From Opitutia bacterium UBA7876 (GTDB lineage: Bacteria; Verrucomicrobiota; Verrucomicrobiia; Opitutales; Seribacteraceae): 31,352 nucleotides of DNA. The translations under genes and the position numbers were made by a program. Positions 1 to 8,365 of the stretch are shown here, piece after piece; within the stretch, counting starts at the first letter, position 1, and the number at the start of each line of letters is the position of its first letter. A model generated the notes under the pieces. That model was not told the DNA's origin. It ran no database searches and worked only from the letters and a program-made list of their open reading frames with translations. The stretch spans positions 1-31,352 of the forward strand of contig DLRY01000095.1 of the NCBI GenBank assembly GCA_002500665.1, written 5' to 3'.

Positions 1-326
1 ATGGCAAGTCCCGTCTTGGCCAAGTCGACGCCAAACTGAAGGACGACTCGAACCTCGATGTCGTATCCTCCGCCTTCTACTTCGGCCACGGATACCCCTC
101 TCTCTGATTCCTTCTTGGAAAAAAAGTCCGTCAAGCCTTCCACCACTCCTCCGCCACCGACGTTTACGACCCCGTCAACGGACTGGGTCGCCAAGCGGAC
201 GATGCCGGCTACCACGCTATGGTTTATGCGAATGGTACCCAAGGCACTGGATTCCTCCGAGAGAGTAGGGATTGATTCCAGGGTTTGTTCAGTAGCCGGT
301 GCTTCGTCTTTTTTCTTTCTGCTCAT
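1..326 (-). CDS. Asp23/Gls24 (YloU/YqhY-like) family protein, partial (C-terminus beyond window)
   Basis: I translated this reading frame by hand. It opens with ATG at 326 and stays open to the window edge, giving 108 codons. After a charged N-terminus (MSRKKKDEAP) it shows the Asp23/YloU pattern: a short strand (LGTIRINHSVV), then a helix with AGIVRLATQSVDGVVNVGG, then a strand ending in YDIEVRVVLQFGVDL. Family members are small cytoplasmic or envelope-associated proteins of unclear biochemistry. In Bacillus subtilis the paralogue YqhY is encoded right after accB-accC and affects acetyl-CoA carboxylase activity. Here the gene starts 4 nt after the accC stop with an AAGGA motif 8 nt upstream of the ATG, so it is very likely cotranscribed with accBC. 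The C-terminal end lies outside the window. Family assignment is fairly firm; function is inferred from context. Confidence 0.8.
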   Translation of the reverse strand, partial: MSRKKKDEAPATEQTLESIPTLSEESSALGTIRINHSVVAGIVRLATQSVDGVVNVGGGGVVEGLTDFFSKKESERGVSVAEVEGGGYDIEVRVVLQFGVDLAKTGLA

Positions 327-330
327 TGCT

Positions 331-1710
331 TTAGTCCTTGCTTGATTGGTCAAGAGTGTCCTTAGGCACGCGGGCTAGGAAATCCTCCACATAGGAGGTA
401 GTTGCCTCACCTTGCCTGAAGGCTGGATCGAGAAGAACTCCCTTGAGAAACCCAACATTCGTGTCGATGCCACGGATAAGATATTCGCTGAGGGCCCTGT
501 ACATGCGGTCGAGTGCAATCTTGCGAGTTCTCCCATAGGTGATGACCTTACTGATCATGCTGTCGTAATAGGGAGAAACGACAAAGCCTCCGTAGACGTG
601 GGAGTCGACCCTGACGCCATGACCGCCGGGGGCGGAGTAAAGACCGATTTCCCCCGGAGAGGGGATGAAGCCCTTGGCTGGGTTTTCCGCACATATCCTG
701 CATTCTATGGCATGCTTGCTGAGGGACACGTCCTTTTGCGCAAAACCAAGCCTGTTCCCGGCCGCGATCTGGATTTGCTCCTTGATGAGGTCTATGCCGG
801 TGGCTTCCTCGGTTACGCCGTGCTCGACCTGAATGCGGGTGTTCATCTCGATGAAGTAGAAATTGCCCTTGGCATCCACGAGAAACTCTATGGTGCCGGC
901 ATTGACGTAATCGGCCGACTCGGTTGCCTTAATGGCGGCCTTCCCCATCCTATTTCTAAGCTTTGCATCGAGAAAGGGGGAGGGAGACTCCTCAATAACT
1001 TTCTGGTGCCTCCTTTGCACCGAGCAGTCTCGTTCGCCGAGGTGAACAATGTTTCCATGCATGTCCGCCAAGACTTGAAACTCGATGTGGCGAGGGTTCT
1101 CAAGATACTTCTCGACATAGAGCGATCCGTCTCCGAAAGCCTTTTCCGCCTCCAGGCGCGCAGACTGAAACTCCTTGGCGAAGGAAACCGCGTTGTGGGC
1201 AATGCGCATTCCGCGTCCCCCGCCTCCCGAGACGGCCTTGATGATGACGGGAAACCCGATCTTCTGGGCTACCTTGGTTGCCTCAATTTCGTTCTCGAGC
1301 GGGCCATCACTGCCCGGGATAATGGGGACCCCCGCCTTGGAAACGGTTTCACGGGCCTTTGCCTTGTCGCCCATCTTGCCGATGGTCTCGGACTTCGGAC
1401 CGATAAAAATGATATTGCAGGACTCGCATTGCTCTGCGAATTCGGCATTCTCGGATAAAAAACCATATCCGGGATGAATTGCGTCCACATCTCCCACTTC
1501 GGCTGCACTCAGAATCCTGTCGGCTCGAAGATAGCTTTCGGACCCGGGTGCGGGTCCGATGCAAATGGCTTCATCCGCCAATTGGACGTGGAGGGATTGC
1601 TCGTCCGCCTCGGAATAAACGGCTAAGGTTTGAATCCCGAGCTCACGGCAGGCCCGAACGATGCGCAACGCAATTTCGCCCCGGTTGGCAATAAGGATCT
1701 TACGGATCAT
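331..1710 (-). CDS. accC: Acetyl-CoA carboxylase, biotin carboxylase subunit
   Basis: ATP-dependent carboxylation of biotin on AccB, the first half-reaction of malonyl-CoA synthesis for fatty acids; cytoplasmic. The 459-residue protein aligns end to end with the ~450-residue family. The N-terminal Rossmann part begins MIRKILIANRGEIALRI. The ATP-grasp glycine-rich loop SGGGGRGM is at 161-168, after Lys158. ERDCSVQRRHQKVIEE lies near 226-241 and the catalytic segment EMNTRIQVEH at 288-297, with Arg292 at the E. coli position. The C-terminal domain contains ECRICAENP. One oddity is Gly298 (EHGVTEE), where E. coli and most homologues have Pro (EHPVTE). The ATG start matches the usual family N-terminus. 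It follows accB by 8 nt and precedes the Asp23-family gene by 4 nt, so accB-accC-asp23 is one unit. The carboxyltransferase genes accA/accD are not in the window. Confidence 0.97.
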   Translation of the reverse strand: MIRKILIANRGEIALRIVRACRELGIQTLAVYSEADEQSLHVQLADEAICIGPAPGSESYLRADRILSAAEVGDVDAIHPGYGFLSENAEFAEQCESCNIIFIGPKSETIGKMGDKAKARETVSKAGVPIIPGSDGPLENEIEATKVAQKIGFPVIIKAVSGGGGRGMRIAHNAVSFAKEFQSARLEAEKAFGDGSLYVEKYLENPRHIEFQVLADMHGNIVHLGERDCSVQRRHQKVIEESPSPFLDAKLRNRMGKAAIKATESADYVNAGTIEFLVDAKGNFYFIEMNTRIQVEHGVTEEATGIDLIKEQIQIAAGNRLGFAQKDVSLSKHAIECRICAENPAKGFIPSPGEIGLYSAPGGHGVRVDSHVYGGFVVSPYYDSMISKVITYGRTRKIALDRMYRALSEYLIRGIDTNVGFLKGVLLDPAFRQGEATTSYVEDFLARVPKDTLDQSSKD

Positions 1711-1718
1711 TTGGGAGC

Positions 1719-2177
1719 TTAGCTCTTGCGGATCTTGAAAAGCTCCTGTCCGAACTCGATGCTGGTGGAGTCTTCAACAAGGATCTCGATGATTTCTCCG
1801 GCCACTTCGCTCTGAATTTCATTCATTACCTTCATGGCTTCCACGATACAAAGTACGTCTCCCTTTTTCACCACGTCTCCTACCTCCACGAAGGCGGCAT
1901 CGTCGGGGGAGGGTTTCCTGTAGAAGGTACCGACCATCGGCGAATCAAAACTGTAAAGGCCATCGTCCGCTTTCACGGGAGTCGAGGGCGCGGCAGGCTG
2001 TACCTGTGAGGTAATCTGCTGCTGAGGCGCTTGAGCGGGAGCAAGCCCACCAACTAGGGCGGTGCCCGGACGGGCAAGCCTGAGCTTGATGTTAGGTTCC
2101 TGGAGTTCTATTTCAAGCTCGGTAAGGTCTGATTTTTGCATCAGGGAAATGATCCCCTTCAGTTCACTTAGGTCCAA
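1719..2177 (-). CDS. accB: Acetyl-CoA carboxylase, biotin carboxyl carrier protein (TTG start)
   Basis: Carries the biotin that AccC carboxylates. The C-terminal biotinyl domain is intact: SPMVGTFYRKPSPDDAAFVEVGD, then EAMKVMNE with the biotin-accepting Lys in AMKVM, then the closing strand IEFGQELFKIRKS. A Pro/Ala/Gln-rich linker joins it to the N-terminal helix. I chose the TTG at 2177, giving 152 residues that begin DLSELKGIISLMQKSDLTELEIE, the usual BCCP N-terminus. AGGAGG (2187-2192) sits 9 nt upstream of it, one of very few consensus ribosome-binding sites in the window. The frame can be extended to another TTG at 2219, but that adds a non-family segment and its only Shine-Dalgarno-like motif is 1 nt away. 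BirA, the enzyme that would biotinylate this protein, is encoded upstream in the same gene run. Confidence 0.95.
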   Translation of the reverse strand: MDLSELKGIISLMQKSDLTELEIELQEPNIKLRLARPGTALVGGLAPAQAPQQQITSQVQPAAPSTPVKADDGLYSFDSPMVGTFYRKPSPDDAAFVEVGDVVKKGDVLCIVEAMKVMNEIQSEVAGEIIEILVEDSTSIEFGQELFKIRKS

Positions 2178-2224
2178 AATAATTTTCCTCCTCTGGGTTT
2201 GGTTGTTTTCATCTATCAAATCCT
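2168..2224 (-). promoter_or_regulatory. Candidate translational-coupling leader ORF upstream of accB
   Basis: A 14-codon ORF (MKTTKPRGGKLFWT) starts with ATG at 2212, has AGGA at 2221-2224 spaced 8 nt, and ends with TAA at 2168-2170. Its stop lies a few bases past the accB TTG start (2175-2177), in another frame, and accB's own AGGAGG is inside it. Ribosomes ending the leader would be placed to reinitiate on accB. This is read directly from sequence; whether it is translated is unknown. Confidence 0.35.
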
Positions 2225-2290
2225 ATTTGGCAGATCATGCAATGCTTGAATTGGGCATTTTAGACAGTCTTTATTCAAAGAAAGCGGAAC

Positions 2291-4966
2291 TTACTTGAAT
2301 GGATTGACGATAAGCTGAGTCTCTGGGTCTCTCCAGTTGCCTGTAATCTTGATCTCCGTGATTTTCGACAAGGGATCTGCGAGGTTTATGATGCCTCCGA
2401 TCAAAGGAATTTTCAAGTTGCCGGCGAGCTTAAGCTTCGCGGTAAGATCGAGTTCCTCCGAGATCAGGTTCAGGCTGCCTTTAGCCTGCAGGCTGGAAAG
2501 TGGCCCGGTGAGGAGAATGTGATCCGAATAGATCTGTTCATTCTCGATCTGGAAGGGAATATCCAGTTTTTCAAATGAGAAGGATCCCGAGGGGATCGGC
2601 AATTTGCTGGCATTGAGCGTTTTTGAGATGCCGCCAAGGACATTGACTTGGCTGAGCCCCTTTTCATGCAAACGCAGGCGACCACTGCCCTTGAACTGAA
2701 GCAGGTCGCCGGAGGGTCCGATTGCCTGTACGGACAGATCGACCCTACCTGCCTCGTCCTTGACCCCGGCCATTGTCTCGATCCGTTCCTTGTCCTTCGG
2801 GTCGATGAGCGAGAGGTTCGAGAGGGCGGAGGCCATGGATGAGCGGTCGGCATGCTCTAGGTTGAACTTGAAATCCAAGGACTGGTTGTCTGAGAAGCTT
2901 TTCGACTTGAAGGTCAAGGAGGCCTTGCCTTTGGCGAGGCCAATTGCCGGGAAGCTCCCCTCGGTGGTGGAGTTTCCGTATTGGATCTCACCGTAAAAAT
3001 CATTCACCGGAATGGACCAGAAGGATGCATTCCCGTCCGACGCTAATTTGATGGAAAAGAAAGTTCCGTTGTTATCTCCGCTTCGCTCCAGCCCGCCCTT
3101 GATGATGGTTCCCCTTGCTTCGCCGGAAACCAAGGTGGCATTGAAGTCGCTCAAGTGCGACTCGACTTCTTGTCCAAAGACTTTTCTACCTTTGTCGAGC
3201 GGATATCTTCCCGCCAAGCTGAAGCTGAGGAGTTCGTCCGATCTCCTTCCCTGCCTCGGTATGCTCAAGTCACCCTCCAGTCGCCCTTCCTCGTGATCTG
3301 CTATGGCATCGACCTTGGTCTGATGGTCGTCGACGGACACTTTTACACGGGATGAGGAGACAAGAAAATCTCTGTAAGAAAATTTCTTTGTTCGGATTGC
3401 ACCGAAAGTCTGGTTGCCCACGTTGGGTTTCAACCAATTTCCGGCGATAGAGAAGTCTCCGTGGGGAATCTCATCACTGAACACGAAATCGGTCCAGATT
3501 GACTTCCACCAACTGCCTAGCCAGTTGTTGATGTCCGTAGGCAGGCATGTTCCCCTTAGAAGAAACCTGTAATTGTGTGGGAACCAGGACTGGTGGTAGG
3601 ATCCCTTAACCTCGCTTTTCCCCAACTTGCACCAAGCCGAGTCGACGAGTATGGAAAAGTCGGGAGCGATCATTCCTTCCAAGGCATAGGCTCCTTCCGG
3701 AGTTTCCATGACGGATAGCCGATTGGAGGTGACCCGAAAAGACATGGGGTGGGAATCATCGATCCCAGCGGTGTTCTTGTTTATTTGGAGTTTGCATTCA
3801 TCTCCTCTGAGGATTCTAAGCCTCCCTTTCTTGGTGTCGCACGTCAGGTCGTAGAGCTCGGGGAAGATGTGGGCTTCCCCTTCAAGGGAGAGGGTTGAAT
3901 TGAGCTCGTAGGCGATCGCTATGCGGGATCGGTTAGAGTCGGATAAAAAGATGCCTTTCATAAAACCCTCCCAGCTTTTTGCATGCAGGTTGAATGGAGG
4001 GAGGTTGCCTTGCACTCTGTTTCCGAATTCTATCTTACCTACCTTGAACGATGACTCCCCGATGCTTTCGGGGAGATCCGCTAGGGTCGCGAGTGAAATG
4101 GATGGCATTTCAAGGCTAAGATCGTGGAAATTCAGGTCGACCGATTTCGTTGCCATTCTCAAACCCATGACCTTGGACTTGAAGAAAGCAGACCTCTCTT
4201 CCGGGCTCGAAAGCTCGAGGAAAGAGCAAGCCCCTCGTATTTCTCCTGAGAAGCCTTCTTCCTTTTCGTGGTACGCAGTTTGCGATTGTGAAACCATGAT
4301 CCTACCGTTGGGGGAAAGGCTCAAAAAGGCCTGTAGATGAATGGGACGACTGCCCTCCAGTACGTTTGCAAGGAAGTCAATAGACGCGATCAAGCTTTCA
4401 ATTGACTTGGTGGGACTAAAAGGAGGCCTCGGGCCGGTGGAGGGTCTGGACAACGATTTCAGGTATTCCAGATCGGCACTGCCTATGACTTCGAGGACGG
4501 ATCTTTTCATGGACAGGGTTCCCTTGAAATGGCGATGCCCGTTTGAATCTTTTCCGGAATTCAATTCACCCAAGACCAAGGTTCCCGGTCCCTTGACCGG
4601 TGAGTGAAATAGAATCCCGTCCACCCGAAGTTCATCAATGGAGTCTATATCTTGCCAAAGAAGGTCGAAAATGGAGAGCCGAAGCTCAAGACCATTGAGC
4701 TCAATGACTGGGGCATCATCCTTCGAGACTTCGATCTTGCGGATCAGGAGTTGATTCGGGAAGTTGAATTCAATGCCCTCGAGTTCAATGGACAACCCGT
4801 CATCCTCAAGTTGTTGCAGGAGGCTTCCTGCAAAACCGGATGGTATTGGGATGGTCGCGTTGAGGAGAAAAAGAAGAATCAACTGGATCACCACGCAAAG
4901 GAACAAGAGCTTTTCGAGCCTGCGCCGCCCCTTGTAGAGCGACTTGTAGCTTTTATGGGGTTTCAC
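2291..4966 (-). CDS. Large AsmA-like envelope protein (GTG start)
   Basis: An 891-residue protein with a basic N-terminus, one membrane anchor at about residues 20-37 (LLFLCVVIQLILLFLL), then a very long segment rich in short alternating hydrophobic strands. The C-terminal ~120 residues resemble the AsmA/YhdP C-terminal region: a strand series through GSLNLISEELDLTAKLKLAGN, a small GGIINLADP loop, and a final KITGNWRDPETQLIVNPFK. AsmA-like proteins form long beta-groove structures that span the periplasm and are implicated in lipid transport to the outer membrane. That role is known for the superfamily and only inferred here. The start is GTG, 18 nt after the DUF4340 stop, so it belongs with the ABC cluster. 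A 113-nt gap then separates it from accB. Large domain boundaries cannot be placed by eye. Confidence 0.75.
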   Translation of the reverse strand: MKPHKSYKSLYKGRRRLEKLLFLCVVIQLILLFLLNATIPIPSGFAGSLLQQLEDDGLSIELEGIEFNFPNQLLIRKIEVSKDDAPVIELNGLELRLSIFDLLWQDIDSIDELRVDGILFHSPVKGPGTLVLGELNSGKDSNGHRHFKGTLSMKRSVLEVIGSADLEYLKSLSRPSTGPRPPFSPTKSIESLIASIDFLANVLEGSRPIHLQAFLSLSPNGRIMVSQSQTAYHEKEEGFSGEIRGACSFLELSSPEERSAFFKSKVMGLRMATKSVDLNFHDLSLEMPSISLATLADLPESIGESSFKVGKIEFGNRVQGNLPPFNLHAKSWEGFMKGIFLSDSNRSRIAIAYELNSTLSLEGEAHIFPELYDLTCDTKKGRLRILRGDECKLQINKNTAGIDDSHPMSFRVTSNRLSVMETPEGAYALEGMIAPDFSILVDSAWCKLGKSEVKGSYHQSWFPHNYRFLLRGTCLPTDINNWLGSWWKSIWTDFVFSDEIPHGDFSIAGNWLKPNVGNQTFGAIRTKKFSYRDFLVSSSRVKVSVDDHQTKVDAIADHEEGRLEGDLSIPRQGRRSDELLSFSLAGRYPLDKGRKVFGQEVESHLSDFNATLVSGEARGTIIKGGLERSGDNNGTFFSIKLASDGNASFWSIPVNDFYGEIQYGNSTTEGSFPAIGLAKGKASLTFKSKSFSDNQSLDFKFNLEHADRSSMASALSNLSLIDPKDKERIETMAGVKDEAGRVDLSVQAIGPSGDLLQFKGSGRLRLHEKGLSQVNVLGGISKTLNASKLPIPSGSFSFEKLDIPFQIENEQIYSDHILLTGPLSSLQAKGSLNLISEELDLTAKLKLAGNLKIPLIGGIINLADPLSKITEIKITGNWRDPETQLIVNPFK

Positions 4967-4984
4967 CGTACGAAAGCCCTTGGC

Positions 4985-6751
4985 TCAGGGTGTGGGCGAA
5001 GGCTTTTTCGCCATCTTTGAACTAAGTTCGTCGATGACGTCTATCGGCAAGTTGAAGGTGGCGTTTTGCTTGTCCGAACCACAGTACCAGGTGGTTGCGC
5101 CTTTCTTCTCACTCAGGTAGAATTCGAATTGCTCTTCGGTGGACGATGAGAAAGTAACCTTGTATTTCCATGGGAACCACTCGCTTTCAACCCATGCCCC
5201 GTCCTTCTTGAATTGACCGGCTATATATTTTTCGGCCTTGAAGGAACGAATGAAATTCCTTTCTGCATCCGTTGAATTCAATTCGCTCGAGTAAAGGACG
5301 CCCGGTTCCTGCAGGTCGGATATTTCGAAGGAGGTTATCGCTTCCTGCCCCGTCATGAGAGACTTGGTCCTGAAGGAGAGGTTTTGGGTTGAGAGAATTC
5401 CGCCAAGGTTTACGTCGACCATACAGATCAGTGATTGATCCGAACTATACACCTTCGACAGGGATGCATCCTCGATCGCTTCGCCAACCAGAATGGTTTG
5501 CTTGGTGGTATCGTTCATGAGAATGGTCAATACGTACTTGGGCTTCGAGAAACCGTTTTCGTCGAGGTAGCTCTTGTTGGGGTTGAAAGCGAGGAATTCC
5601 TTGATTCTAACTTGGTTGAGTGATCTTACGAAGCGCTCGATCGATTCCTTTTCCGACCTTACCTGGGATTCGGAAGTGGAATTGCCTTCGGTAGCGGACC
5701 ATTCCTCACCGCTCCTGCTCAACTTTAGATAATTCTCGCCCTTTTGAACTTCGATCTCGGTGAGGTTCAGGGTGCTGAGATCAAAGATCGTTCTTTCCCT
5801 CAACTGAGTACTGAGGTCGGCAATTTTTTCCATGAATCCCGCTTCGACGAGAAAAATCGTGGAAGAAGAAGAAGACTGGGCAATCTTAGCATCATCTTCA
5901 TCCCATCCGTCGGACAGGAAAATGCTTTCGCTCTCGCCCAAACTTTTGACGGAGACCTTTGCCCGCCAGTTGCTCATTATGCTTTCCGTCTCGATTTTTC
6001 CCGAAGAGCGTGGGAAGCCGTTGATTTTCTCAGATAGGAGACTATTAAGGAAAAACAAGACCTTTTCCTTGTTCGCCGGGGCATTGAAGGGGGCGACGAA
6101 ACTCCACTCGTCCCCAGTCTTTTGAAGCTTGGTCTCACTCGTGTTGTTGGCTTCGCCCCGGAAGGTAACGGAGAACTCATCGATCGTGTAGAGAGTCTTG
6201 TTCACGAAGGTGCGGCTTCCCCAGTAAGCGGGGTTCGCGTTGGAGATTTCAATCACATTTTCGGAAACCGTCCAGAGCGTCTTTTCTTCGATGGATGGAC
6301 GCTCAATCTGGGCATAAACGGAATCACCATTTCTCGTCTTTTTCCCCAAGGTTATGCGAATCGTTTCATCAAGGGCGTTGATTTCCAAAATAGTGGAATT
6401 CGCATCGAGCCCGTAATCCTCAAGGATTTCACCTTTCTTTTCGATTTCATCAACGGTATAGAGTTCCTTGAAGTTCAGGTGGGAAAATTTCGTGGTAAAA
6501 TTGGACAGCACGTATTCGTCTATCTCCCATGAGAAGGGTTTTTCGAGAACCCAATTCTGCTCGTCCCGGGTAATCTTGACGACTTCGTTCTTTCCGGGAT
6601 CGGAAATTGAAATCGAATGAAGGTTGGAAAACATCCTCACGACCTCGGATTTCAAGTCTGGTTTTTGATCCCCGTCGGGACTGATGGTGATGAAAATAAT
6701 CACGGCAATGACCAGATTCGCCAGAAGAAGTTGTACCTTGATCTTTTTCAT
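4985..6751 (-). CDS. DUF4340 domain-containing membrane-anchored protein
   Basis: A 588-residue protein with an N-terminal anchor (residues ~5-24, VQLLLANLVIAVIIFITI) and a long extracytoplasmic part. It is built from repeated units of the type 'residue-pair strand - W - L/F - P - helix' (e.g. ITRDEQNWVLEKPFSWEIDEYVLSNF; LQKTGDEWSFVAPFNAPANKEKV; LSRSGEEWSATEG). This is the pattern of DUF4340, annotated in many bacteria beside GldG-like ABC components. It starts 3 nt after the GldG-like gene stops and ends 18 nt before the AsmA-like gene, so cotranscription is likely. The biochemical role is unknown; an extracytoplasmic partner of the ABC complex is the reasonable inference. Confidence 0.85.
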   Translation of the reverse strand: MKKIKVQLLLANLVIAVIIFITISPDGDQKPDLKSEVVRMFSNLHSISISDPGKNEVVKITRDEQNWVLEKPFSWEIDEYVLSNFTTKFSHLNFKELYTVDEIEKKGEILEDYGLDANSTILEINALDETIRITLGKKTRNGDSVYAQIERPSIEEKTLWTVSENVIEISNANPAYWGSRTFVNKTLYTIDEFSVTFRGEANNTSETKLQKTGDEWSFVAPFNAPANKEKVLFFLNSLLSEKINGFPRSSGKIETESIMSNWRAKVSVKSLGESESIFLSDGWDEDDAKIAQSSSSSTIFLVEAGFMEKIADLSTQLRERTIFDLSTLNLTEIEVQKGENYLKLSRSGEEWSATEGNSTSESQVRSEKESIERFVRSLNQVRIKEFLAFNPNKSYLDENGFSKPKYVLTILMNDTTKQTILVGEAIEDASLSKVYSSDQSLICMVDVNLGGILSTQNLSFRTKSLMTGQEAITSFEISDLQEPGVLYSSELNSTDAERNFIRSFKAEKYIAGQFKKDGAWVESEWFPWKYKVTFSSSTEEQFEFYLSEKKGATTWYCGSDKQNATFNLPIDVIDELSSKMAKKPSPTP

Positions 6752-6754
6752 GGA

Positions 6755-8365
6755 TTAGAGTTCTTTGCGCAGCCATCCAACGAAAATTCCCATCAGGGCG
6801 ATGGCTCCGGGAACGATGGAGAGGGAATAGAGAAGGTCTTCGAAACTTTGGCTGTTCATGGAAACGTGATAGCTTTCTACGGGCTTGGGCCGAATGTCGA
6901 GCATGTCGTAGGAACTTTTGATCCAGTAAATGAGATTTTGGGCCAGGAATTGGTTTCCCGTGTTGGATCTGAGTCGCTTGTTGGAGAAGATCTTTGAGCA
7001 GCCCACGACTGCAATCTTCCCGCTCGAGCGGATTTGGCCGTCTCCCTTTCCGGCAGCCGAATAGGATGAAACCGAGGCGACCGGGATTGGCCCGTCCACG
7101 TCGAGGAGTGGGTTCTTATCCGGGGGACTCTTGCGGTTGGCCCAACCTGAAACGGCCCAAGAGGACCTTGAGGAATAAATGAGCGAGACGGGATTGAGGC
7201 CGGGGTCGTGTTCCGGGTCGACCTCAACGGGTCTGCACCTTTCGGCCTGAACGGATAGTCTTCCTTCATGGAGGGTTCGAACGATTCGGTGAGGCTTTTC
7301 CGTGGAGTAGGTTTTGAGAGAATAGTCGCCGCTGAAATAGTCGAAGTTTTTCTTTTCGGGATCATATACTAGCATGTCGTGACACCTCAGTCCCCATTCC
7401 TTCAAAAGAGGCCGCAAACCGAATGCCGGACGGTCGACTACGGCAAGGGCTTCAACCGGATCCAAAGAAATAAGCAGGTTGCCGTCATTCTGGTTGAGGT
7501 AATTCCGGATCAAGGATACTTCCTTGTCTAGAAAAGTTGCTTTTGGTCCGGCAATGATAAGGAGTTTTGCGTCTTTGGGAACGCTCTCGGAAACACTCAA
7601 GTCGATATCGGAAACCTGGAGATTCCGGTCTTCGAGCAGTCTTCTAAGCTCGGAATAACCCTTCTCGGCGTTGACGTCGGCGGGACTGCTTTCACCATGG
7701 CCACGAGTGAAATAGGCGACTTTCTTGGCTTGTGGTTTTCCGCTTACCTCAAGGATTGCTCGGGTGATGACTTCCTCGCCGCGGAAGACTTTGGGTTCGG
7801 GGATTCCAGAGGGAGACTCCTGCCAGTCTCCGTAAAGGCCTGATTCCCAAAGAGATTCTCTGGCTAGCGAGTCTCTGGACCGGAATACCTCATTGGGGTC
7901 AAAAGGATTGGAGCCGTCGAGATCCTCGTGCCTGAAGATAATCTTCTTATCCCCTCGAGGGGAAGCGACCACGATCAGGTTTGCTTCCGTGATTTTGTAT
8001 CGGTCTATGACCTCGGAGGAACTGCTGATTGAATTAACGTCGATTCGGTGAACGTTGATTTTTTTTGCAGATGCCGATTTTTCGAAACTATCCAGAAGCA
8101 GGCTCAAGTCATGGAGGAGCTTCTGTGTGACCTTGGGCAGTGAGTTGTCGTCCCGGATTGTGATGATTATGTCTGCGGGACTTTCCATCTGGTCGAGCAA
8201 GGCCAAGGTTTCTCGCTTGAGAGTATGCCTGGAACCAGGAGTGAGGTCTGCTTGGAGGTCGATCCGCGAGACTAGAAAGTTAAGACCGGCGCAAAGTGAA
8301 AAAAGCAGAAGGATCATGAACCAAGTGTCGAACTTTCTGTTTCTCTTGGCTTGCTTGAAATCCAT
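6755..8365 (-). CDS. GldG-like ABC transporter auxiliary/substrate-binding protein
   Basis: A 536-residue protein with a transmembrane anchor near residues 14-35 and a second at the extreme C-terminus (~512-531), leaving a large extracytoplasmic domain between them. The N-terminal part shows the GldG/ABC_transp_aux signature: DLTPGSRHTLKRETLALLDQ followed by a helix-strand domain, EEVITRAILEVSG, KKVAYFTRGHGE, and LLIIAGPKATFLDKEVSLIRNYLNQNDGNLLISLDP. In gliding Bacteroidetes, GldA-GldF-GldG form an ABC complex needed for motility, but homologues are widespread in non-gliding bacteria with unknown substrate. Its start codon overlaps the permease stop by 1 nt (TAATG). The family call is firm; a motility role is not supported by anything else here. 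Confidence 0.87.
   Translation of the reverse strand: MDFKQAKRNRKFDTWFMILLLFSLCAGLNFLVSRIDLQADLTPGSRHTLKRETLALLDQMESPADIIITIRDDNSLPKVTQKLLHDLSLLLDSFEKSASAKKINVHRIDVNSISSSSEVIDRYKITEANLIVVASPRGDKKIIFRHEDLDGSNPFDPNEVFRSRDSLARESLWESGLYGDWQESPSGIPEPKVFRGEEVITRAILEVSGKPQAKKVAYFTRGHGESSPADVNAEKGYSELRRLLEDRNLQVSDIDLSVSESVPKDAKLLIIAGPKATFLDKEVSLIRNYLNQNDGNLLISLDPVEALAVVDRPAFGLRPLLKEWGLRCHDMLVYDPEKKNFDYFSGDYSLKTYSTEKPHRIVRTLHEGRLSVQAERCRPVEVDPEHDPGLNPVSLIYSSRSSWAVSGWANRKSPPDKNPLLDVDGPIPVASVSSYSAAGKGDGQIRSSGKIAVVGCSKIFSNKRLRSNTGNQFLAQNLIYWIKSSYDMLDIRPKPVESYHVSMNSQSFEDLLYSLSIVPGAIALMGIFVGWLRKEL

Noticed and set aside
58..345. 95-codon plus-strand open frame at the left edge
   Set aside because: The minus strand encodes a convincing Asp23-family protein over the same bases.
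412..1458. 348-codon plus-strand open frame opposite accC
   Set aside because: Exact antisense shadow of a conserved gene, low-complexity composition, no motif.
2178..2219. Longer accB from TTG 2219
   Set aside because: The extra 14 residues are non-homologous, and AGGAGG is positioned for TTG 2177.
2220..2290. Promoter before accB (TAAAAT hexamer on the minus strand)
   Set aside because: No acceptable -35 at 16-18 nt from it; small hairpins here lack a T-tract, so neither promoter nor terminator is supported.
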